Of a stretch of DNA of 49,070 nucleotides, positions 16,476 through 22,610 are shown piece by piece; within the stretch, counting starts at the first letter, position 1, and each line of letters opens with the position of its first letter. Made by a program: the position numbers and the translations under genes. The notes under the pieces were generated by a model. The model had not been told where the DNA came from, made no database searches, and saw only the letters and a list, made by a program, of their open reading frames with translations. The stretch spans positions 1-49,070 of the forward strand of contig JAGHVH010000036.1 of assembly GCA_018064455.1 (NCBI GenBank), read 5' to 3'. This stretch comes from Candidatus Limimonas egerieequi (GTDB taxonomy: Bacteria; Bacillota; Clostridia; Oscillospirales; Acutalibacteraceae).

Positions 16476-17561
16476 ATGTCAAACAGATTATTCCAAGGGG
16501 TTATTCATCAGATGCGTGACGCCATTGATCGTTCGGTTGGCGTTGTTGATGAAACCGGTTCAATTATATCTTGCAGCGAACTTGAGAAAATAGGAGAACA
16601 GATTCAAGTAAATGTATCTGATATCTTTTCAACAAATGAAGCTATCTGTCTTGATGGGGTAACTTATCTTACATTTGGCTCTCATCTTCGTCATGAGTAT
16701 GCAGTATTTGTTTCAGGCGATGATGACCTTGCTGAGAAGTATGCTAGAATTCTTTCTGTTTCCCTTTCAAGCATCAAGCAGTTTTATGATGAAAAATATG
16801 ATAGAAGTAATTTCGTAAAGAACGTTATCCTCGATAACATCCTTCCTGGTGACATCTATGTTAAGGCACGTGAACTTCGCTTTAACAATGATGCAACTCG
16901 TGTGGTTCTTCTTATCAGAATCACAGGACATGAGGATGCATCTGTATTTGACGTAATTCAAAATCTCTTCCCAGATAAGACAAAGGATTTCGTTATTAAT
17001 ATTAACGAGACTGATATAGCACTTGTTAAGGAAGTACGTAATAACATCGATTCTAAGGACCTTGAGAAACTCGCTCACTCAATCTGCGATGCTCTCAACA
17101 CAGAGTTCTATAGCAACGCTCTCGTTGGTATTGGTACATCTGTTGTAGGTATCCGTGATCTTTCACGTTCACTTAAGGAAGCACAGGTTGCTCTTGAAGT
17201 TGGTAAGGTATTTGATACAGAGAAAAATATCGTAAGTTACGATAACCTTGGTATCGCTCGTCTTATCTATCAGCTCCCAACAACACTCTGTGAGATGTTC
17301 CTTCAGGAAGTATTCAAGAGAGGTTCAATCGAGAACCTTGATCAGGAAACTCTCTTCACTATTCAAAAGTTCTTTGAGAACAACTTGAATGTATCAGAAA
17401 CTTCACGTAAGCTCTTCGTTCACAGAAACACACTTGTGTACAGACTTGAAAAGATTAAGAAGTTTACAGGTCTTGACCTTCGTGAGTTTGATGATGCAAT
17501 CGTATTCAAAGTAGCTTTGATGGTTAAGAAATATCTTGACAGTAACCCAACAAAATTCTAA
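16476..17561 (+). CDS. PucR/CdaR-family transcriptional regulator
   Basis: This 361-residue regulator ends in the PucR-type helix-turn-helix (HTH_30) at about residues 300-358, recognisable by NNLNVSETSRKLFVHRNTL and RLEKIKKFTGLDL. The middle holds the GGDEF-like CdaR region and the N-terminal part a sensor-like domain. Relatives control sugar-diacid or purine catabolism, but the many clostridial members have unknown ligands, and no such catabolic genes lie here. The ATG at 16476 has GGGGAG 7 bases upstream; an upstream TTG is not needed. It is a monocistronic unit between the rsmD operon and ftsE, with a palindrome in its promoter. Confidence 0.82.
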   Translation: MSNRLFQGVIHQMRDAIDRSVGVVDETGSIISCSELEKIGEQIQVNVSDIFSTNEAICLDGVTYLTFGSHLRHEYAVFVSGDDDLAEKYARILSVSLSSIKQFYDEKYDRSNFVKNVILDNILPGDIYVKARELRFNNDATRVVLLIRITGHEDASVFDVIQNLFPDKTKDFVININETDIALVKEVRNNIDSKDLEKLAHSICDALNTEFYSNALVGIGTSVVGIRDLSRSLKEAQVALEVGKVFDTEKNIVSYDNLGIARLIYQLPTTLCEMFLQEVFKRGSIENLDQETLFTIQKFFENNLNVSETSRKLFVHRNTLVYRLEKIKKFTGLDLREFDDAIVFKVALMVKKYLDSNPTKF

Positions 17562-17564
17562 TTA

Positions 17565-17582
17565 AGCACTAAATATAGTGCT
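17565..17582 (+). terminator. Weak stem-loop after the PucR-type regulator
   Basis: AGCACTA (17565-17571) pairs with TAGTGCT (17576-17582) around an AATA loop just after the stop codon, followed by AGGTTTTG. The stem is short and the T run poor, so termination here is probably partial. Confidence 0.5.
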
Positions 17583-17629
17583 AGGTTTTGTGCAATAGTA
17601 CGAAATTTAGTTTTTCGGTTACAAAACTG

Positions 17630-17658
17630 TTACAATTTATTATTAAATATGGTATACT
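17630..17658 (+). promoter_or_regulatory. ftsEX operon promoter
   Basis: TTACAA (17630-17635) and TATACT (17653-17658) are separated by 17 bp. The predicted transcription start falls near 17665, inside the left arm of the hairpin at 17661-17694. Confidence 0.6.
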
Positions 17659-17660
17659 AT

Positions 17661-17700
17661 AGACTGTATTGGTAGCACTATGCCAATACAGTCTTTTGTT
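17661..17700 (+). terminator. Terminator-like hairpin in the ftsE leader
   Basis: A perfect 12-bp stem (17661-17672 with 17683-17694) around a 10-nt loop ends in TTTTGTT. It lies between the ftsE promoter and start codon. It may stop read-through from the upstream regulator, act as an attenuator, or protect the mRNA 5' end. Confidence 0.6.
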
Positions 17701-17723
17701 ATGTAAAAGGAGCCGTGTTAAAC

Positions 17724-18911
17724 GTGATTGAATTTAAAAACGTTTACAAAAAGTACGACAGCGGCACAGAGGCTTTGAAGAATATCAATCTTAGGATTGA
17801 AAGAGGAGAGTTTGTCTTCATAGTTGGTGCTTCTGGTTCAGGTAAGAGTACTTTTCTAAAAACAATAATGCGTGAAGAAGTTCCTACTTCTGGCACGATT
17901 ATGATAAATAACTACGATCTTACAAGGATGACTGATAAGGAGATTCCTTATTTCCGTCGTACTATGGGTATCGTATTCCAAGATTTCAGACTTATTCCTA
18001 ACATGACTGTCTATGACAATGTTGCATTTGCTATGCGTGTTATAGGTGCCAACGAGAAGGAGATTAAAAAGCGTGTTCCATATGTTTTGAGTCTTGTTGG
18101 TCTTCAGAACAAGTCAAGAAGTATGCCAAACGAAATCTCTGGTGGTGAGCAACAGCGTGTTGCACTTGCTCGTGCGCTCGTTAATAATGCTAACACTATC
18201 ATCGCCGATGAGCCTACCGGCAACATCGACCCAGAGATGTCATATGAAATAGTTGATCTTTTGAACCACATTAACGAGAACGGTACAACTGTTATCATGG
18301 TAACCCATGAGCACGAGCTCGTTAAAAAGTTCAATCACAGAATAGTAGTTTTAGACCACGGCTCAGTTATCTCTGATACTGCTGCTGGTGGTACGCTCAC
18401 ATATGATGAGACAACTGGCTACAAGCCAGTTGAGCAACCATCTGAGCAGCCTGTTATTTCTGATAAGGCTGCTGCAGTTGAGGCTCTTTTTGAGGACGAA
18501 ACATTAAATCCTGGCAACCTTGCACCAGCTATTAGTGAGGTGGCAGAGATTGAAATCGCAGTTGCTGAGACAACACCAGCTGTTGAAATTGAGCCAACAA
18601 TCGAGGCTGATCCAGCACTCGAAATAGAAGAGGATCCTATCCAAGCAGAAATCGCAGCAAAGATTGCTGCTGTTCGCGCTGTACCTGCTTCTTCACACAA
18701 TGTTGAGCAGGCACAGGATACACCAGCAGCCCCAGTTGCTGCTCCTGATCAATCAATGTACCTTGAACAACTTGCGGCTATTGAGTCAGCTACAAAAGCA
18801 GCTGCCTCTCAGCCAACAACATTTGCAGATCTCGCTTCATCAGATAACGATTTTGCAAATATTGATGGCGTTGACTATTCAAAGTACTTTGAAGACACAA
18901 AGGGGGTTTAA
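17724..18911 (+). CDS. ftsE: Cell-division ATP-binding protein FtsE with long C-terminal tail
   Basis: FtsE is the ATPase of the FtsEX complex, which activates peptidoglycan hydrolases at the septum or sidewall. The first ~225 residues are a complete ABC ATPase: Walker A GASGSGKST (35-43), signature SGGEQQR and Walker B ending ADEPTGN. I use the GTG at 17724 (395 residues, starting MIEFKNVYKKY), with AAGGAG 11 bases upstream; the GTG at 17715 would touch that site. Normal FtsE ends near residue 225-230; here about 170 further residues follow, acidic and rich in Ala, Glu and Pro, ending DYSKYFEDTKGV. No frame break explains this. ftsX follows after 2 bases. Confidence 0.94.
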   Translation: MIEFKNVYKKYDSGTEALKNINLRIERGEFVFIVGASGSGKSTFLKTIMREEVPTSGTIMINNYDLTRMTDKEIPYFRRTMGIVFQDFRLIPNMTVYDNVAFAMRVIGANEKEIKKRVPYVLSLVGLQNKSRSMPNEISGGEQQRVALARALVNNANTIIADEPTGNIDPEMSYEIVDLLNHINENGTTVIMVTHEHELVKKFNHRIVVLDHGSVISDTAAGGTLTYDETTGYKPVEQPSEQPVISDKAAAVEALFEDETLNPGNLAPAISEVAEIEIAVAETTPAVEIEPTIEADPALEIEEDPIQAEIAAKIAAVRAVPASSHNVEQAQDTPAAPVAAPDQSMYLEQLAAIESATKAAASQPTTFADLASSDNDFANIDGVDYSKYFEDTKGV

Positions 18912-18913
18912 TC

Positions 18914-19870
18914 ATGGCAGAGAAAACAAAACGTAAAACCTCCTTTAACCTTGGCTACCTCACAAAAGAGGGCGTCCGTAACGTATGGTCAAACAGATTG
19001 ATGTCACTTGCATCAATCGCTGTACTTACTTCTTGTTTGGTACTCATCGGTATTGCAGTAATGCTCTTCGTTAACGTAGATGCAATGCTTGAAAACGTTG
19101 AGGATCAAAACGTAATCATGGTTTATCTCAACGACAACCTCACAGAGGAACAGATAAACAAAGCGGGCCAGGATATTAGAATGATTCCAAATGTAGGTTC
19201 CGCTGATTTCGTATCAAAAGCAGAGGCATATGAATCCCAGCTCAAGCAGATGGGTGAAGATGCACTCCTTTTGGAAGGCCTTGAGGAAAACCCAATGCCT
19301 GACTCATACAAAGTAACAATGTCAGAACTTTCTGACTATGATAATGTACTCAAGATGCTCGGTACGGTTGAAAACGTATTAAGTGTACGTGGTAACAGTG
19401 ATCTTGCTGGTCAAGTAAGAGAGGTTCGTACAGGTGTTACATACATCTGTCTTGGAATCATAGTCTTGCTCCTTGCAGTAAGTCTTTTCATTATCGCAAA
19501 CACAGTACGTGTAACAATGTACAACAGACGTCTTGAAATCAGCATCATGAAGGCAGTTGGTGCAACCAACTGGTTCATTCGCTGGCCATTCATTATTGAG
19601 GGTATCGTAATCGGTATCATCTCTGGTATCGTATCACTTGGCCTTGTATTTGGTCTCTACCAACTCGCAATCAGCCAGTTCGGTACAATATTCTCATTGT
19701 TTGGTTCAACAAGTATTTCATTCTTACCTTATGCATTACCAATGCTCGGTGCATTCATCCTTATCGGTGTCGGCGCTGGTGTATTTGGTAGTATCGTTTC
19801 AATGGGACGTTACCTTAAGGAACAGGGAGGAAGTGTAGTTTCAAATGACAACGACAGTCACAGCAATTAA
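18914..19870 (+). CDS. ftsX: Cell-division permease-like protein FtsX
   Basis: FtsX (318 residues) is the membrane partner of FtsE and passes the ATPase signal to an extracellular hydrolase. It has one N-terminal membrane helix (about 34-55), an extracellular domain of about 120 residues, then three helices in the last half (about 177-200, 222-250, 275-300), the standard topology. Segments such as RRLEISIMKAVGATNWFIR are typical of the family. The ATG lies 2 bases after the ftsE stop, with GGGGG inside the end of ftsE. Its last 26 bases overlap the hydrolase gene, strong evidence for one functional unit. Confidence 0.95.
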   Translation: MAEKTKRKTSFNLGYLTKEGVRNVWSNRLMSLASIAVLTSCLVLIGIAVMLFVNVDAMLENVEDQNVIMVYLNDNLTEEQINKAGQDIRMIPNVGSADFVSKAEAYESQLKQMGEDALLLEGLEENPMPDSYKVTMSELSDYDNVLKMLGTVENVLSVRGNSDLAGQVREVRTGVTYICLGIIVLLLAVSLFIIANTVRVTMYNRRLEISIMKAVGATNWFIRWPFIIEGIVIGIISGIVSLGLVFGLYQLAISQFGTIFSLFGSTSISFLPYALPMLGAFILIGVGAGVFGSIVSMGRYLKEQGGSVVSNDNDSHSN

Positions 19871-21146
19871 ACGAATCACATCACTTCTTCTTGCACTCGT
19901 TTTCTGTATAGCCCTTATCACTCCTGCACTTGCAGCAGATAAGGAAGTTTCGGCTGAAACTCAAGCTAAGGTCGACGAACTTGAAAAGAAAAAGGAAGAC
20001 TTAAACAAAGTAATTGAAGAGGCTGAAAAGAAGAGAGCAGCGCTCAGCGGTGAAATTGCAGAGGCTAGAGCATCTGCAGCTGAAATCCAAGAAGTGGTAG
20101 ATGCATTGCAAGCAGAAGTTAATGCATATCAGTCCAAGATAGATGTTCTTAATGCACAGATTGGTTCTGTTCAAAAGCAGATTGATGAAACAGAAGCTAA
20201 TATGCTCACACAAGAACTTCAAATTGAGGCTACACAGCAACTTTTAGCACAGCGCCTTCGCGCTATGTACATGGCTGGTAATGTTTCAACAATTGAAATA
20301 ATTTTTGAGGCTGATAACTTTGAAAACCTTCTCAATCGTATTGAACTTGTAACTCGTATCACTAAGCATGACAATGAAATCGTTGCACAGCTTAAGGGCG
20401 ATATTGAAAAGTACGAAAAGATGAAGGCTCAGCTTGAAGAGGATAAGATTGAACTTCAAGCATCAAAGGATGATCTCGTAGCATCTCAGTCCAAGATTAA
20501 GGATGCTAAGAAGGAAGTAGATGCACAACTTAGAGTTTTGGAGAACTATCTTGCAAAACTTAAGCACGATGATGCAGAACTTGTAGCTATTGAAAATGAG
20601 GCTAGCAAACAGCAAAATGCTTATGCTCAGTCTATTTACAATATGCTCCATGGCGTTTCAACAGGTGATGGCTCAGCAAGCCTTATCTGCCCTGTACCAT
20701 ATGGCAGTGCATATATTTCATCATACTATGGCATGCGTAGTACTCCAGGTGGCAGTGGTACATCATTCCACTATGGTATTGATATTACAATGGGCGGCGC
20801 TAGTGCTTACGATAAGAAGATAATTGCAGCAGGCAATGGTACCGTACTTATCGCAAGTAATGCTTGCGGACACAACTATGGCAAGGCAAGGAGCTGCGGA
20901 TGTAACGGTGGTTATGGTAACTACTGTGTAATCGACCATGGCAATGGTGTTATTGCTTGGTATGCTCACTTGACCACTTGCTATGTATCAGTTGGACAGA
21001 CTGTTGTACAGGGTGAAACAATTGGTATTATGGGATGTACAGGTTATTCAACAGGTGCACACCTTCACTTTGAAATTAGACGAAGCGTAAGTGGTTCAAG
21101 AACTGCAAACGCTGTTAACCCACTCAACTATATTCATGTGCCTTAA
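19845..21146 (+). CDS. Secreted coiled-coil M23 peptidoglycan hydrolase (EnvC/PcsB-like)
   Basis: The 433-residue product has a signal peptide (cleavage probably after ALAA near residue 31), a long coiled coil (about 35-260) of the EnvC/PcsB/CwlO type that docks on FtsX, and a C-terminal LytM/M23 domain (about 285-433). The zinc ligands look intact: H309 and D313 in FHYGID, and the HLH motif at H406/H408. A Cys-rich insertion (SCGCNGGYGNYC region) interrupts the domain. Unlike many EnvC proteins, it should therefore be an active endopeptidase. It starts inside ftsX with a 26-base overlap, and the next gene, a PDZ/S41 protein, follows after 11 bases. Confidence 0.92.
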   Translation: MTTTVTAIKRITSLLLALVFCIALITPALAADKEVSAETQAKVDELEKKKEDLNKVIEEAEKKRAALSGEIAEARASAAEIQEVVDALQAEVNAYQSKIDVLNAQIGSVQKQIDETEANMLTQELQIEATQQLLAQRLRAMYMAGNVSTIEIIFEADNFENLLNRIELVTRITKHDNEIVAQLKGDIEKYEKMKAQLEEDKIELQASKDDLVASQSKIKDAKKEVDAQLRVLENYLAKLKHDDAELVAIENEASKQQNAYAQSIYNMLHGVSTGDGSASLICPVPYGSAYISSYYGMRSTPGGSGTSFHYGIDITMGGASAYDKKIIAAGNGTVLIASNACGHNYGKARSCGCNGGYGNYCVIDHGNGVIAWYAHLTTCYVSVGQTVVQGETIGIMGCTGYSTGAHLHFEIRRSVSGSRTANAVNPLNYIHVP

Positions 21147-21157
21147 GGGAGGTTTCT

Positions 21158-22384
21158 ATGAGTAGAAAAATTCCAGTTGGAACGGCACTCGCAATACTCT
21201 TTGTTGTAATGGCTGCAACAATTGCCATTACAATGAAAGTATCGATGAATGCTTATAACAAGTTAATAAGCGACCTCGCTGAACGCTCCGCAATGTATGA
21301 GGGCGTAGCAGAGGTGGACAAGATAGCACGTGATAAGTTTGACGGTACAATAGATGCTGATAGTATCTATTCTGGTATCGCTGGCGGTTATATCAATGGC
21401 CTTGGTGATGCTGCTTCCTACTACCTCAATCCAGAGGAGTACTCAACTTACAAAAATAAGCTTCTTGGTAAGATGAGTGGTACGGGTATCACTTGCGCTT
21501 ACAACAAGGAAACTGACTATCTCCATATCTCAGCTGTTGCAAAGAACTCACCAGCTGAGCAGGCTGGTATCAAGCCAGGCGATGAGATATCCAAAATTGC
21601 CGATATCGATGTTGACTATGAGAACTACAAGGAACTTGTTTCAAACCTTGAAGGTAACAAACTTCAAAATGTCAACGTAACTTACGTTCGTGACGGTTTG
21701 CCAAACACAGTAAATCTTGTCATGGGATATAACGTAACATCAGTTTCGTATCGTAACGTTGGTGCAATTGGTATTATCTCAATCAATGGTTTCTATGAAA
21801 ATGCAATTGGCCAGTTTAAGGATGCAATCGCAGCCTTGACTGAGGCTAAGTGCACATCACTCATAATTGACGTTAGAAACTGTGATGAAGGTACAATTGA
21901 ATACGCTACAGAAGTACTTGATATACTTGTTCCAGTTGCAACAGATGGCACTGGTGCAATGGCTACAATAGTAAATTCTGAGGGTAAGACAATTGAGACT
22001 TATCCATCAGATTCTGAGAGCGTTTCACTTCCAATGCTCGTACTTGTAAACGGTAGTACAGAGGGTCCTGCAGAGCTCTTTGCTTGTGACCTTCGTGACT
22101 TTGGTAAGGCACAGCTTATTGGTACTAAGACAAGAGGCGTTTGCACAATGCAGGAGGTATATCCTCTTTCAAATGGTGGCGCATTAGTCCTCACAGTTGC
22201 TGACGTACTTCCATACACAAGTGACAAGATTAACGGTAAGGGACTTACTCCTGACTACCTTGTTAAACTTACAGCTGAGCAGACTGCTCAGATAGGCATA
22301 ATGTCTGATGGAGAGGATCCACAGATGCAAAAGGCATTTGAAATCTTCCAGGGCGCTTCTGCTGCTGGCGAAGATGAAGGCTAA
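21158..22384 (+). CDS. Membrane-anchored PDZ/S41 protease-like protein, predicted catalytically dead
   Basis: The 408-residue protein has an N-terminal membrane helix (about 6-30), a PDZ domain (about 115-190) and an S41/CtpA-type fold to the end. In active C-terminal processing proteases the nucleophile sits in SASASE and the general-base Lys 25 residues later in GKG. Here the aligned segments read NGSTEGPAE and TRGVCT: the Ser position is Gly303 and the Lys position is Val328, exactly 25 apart. The remaining scaffold (DFGKAQLIGT, NGGAL, GKGLTPDY) is well kept, so this is a degenerate active site rather than a broken gene. In the operon it may act as a scaffold or regulator of the hydrolase. 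A GGGAGG site precedes the ATG. Confidence 0.85.
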   Translation: MSRKIPVGTALAILFVVMAATIAITMKVSMNAYNKLISDLAERSAMYEGVAEVDKIARDKFDGTIDADSIYSGIAGGYINGLGDAASYYLNPEEYSTYKNKLLGKMSGTGITCAYNKETDYLHISAVAKNSPAEQAGIKPGDEISKIADIDVDYENYKELVSNLEGNKLQNVNVTYVRDGLPNTVNLVMGYNVTSVSYRNVGAIGIISINGFYENAIGQFKDAIAALTEAKCTSLIIDVRNCDEGTIEYATEVLDILVPVATDGTGAMATIVNSEGKTIETYPSDSESVSLPMLVLVNGSTEGPAELFACDLRDFGKAQLIGTKTRGVCTMQEVYPLSNGGALVLTVADVLPYTSDKINGKGLTPDYLVKLTAEQTAQIGIMSDGEDPQMQKAFEIFQGASAAGEDEG

Positions 22385-22427
22385 ACAGCAATAGGCGAAA
22401 GCAATTTAGAAATCAAAACAAACTAAC

Positions 22428-22459
22428 AAACGGTGACCCAAATAATGGGCCACCGTTTT
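22428..22459 (+). terminator. Terminator of the ftsEX operon
   Basis: AAACGGTG (22428-22435) pairs with CACCGTTT (22451-22458), with a mismatch and a further 4-bp CCCA/TGGG inner stem. TTCTTGTTTTT follows. Confidence 0.8.
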
Positions 22460-22537
22460 CTTGTTTTTCGGACAAATATGTAATTTTGAATAAAAAATAA
22501 ACTTTGGGCAAATTACACAAAATCTTTGATATATCAA

Positions 22538-22566
22538 TTGATTTTTTTATTATTATGTAATATTAT
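22538..22566 (+). promoter_or_regulatory. Promoter of the dockerin-protein operon
   Basis: TTGATT (22538-22543) and TATTAT (22561-22566) are separated by 17 bp. ATTACACAAAAT at 22512-22523, just upstream, repeats the TTACACAA half-site seen near recO/ylxM. The gene has a GGAGG site 10 bases before its ATG. Confidence 0.6.
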
Positions 22567-22610
22567 AAACTTGTATACATATAAAACCTTATTATAAGGA
22601 GGAAATCGGT

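Noticed and set aside
18390-18911. FtsE tail as a frameshifted separate gene
   Set aside because: The frame is continuous, with even codon use typical of the region, and leads straight to the ftsX ribosome binding site; no internal start with its own site is evident.
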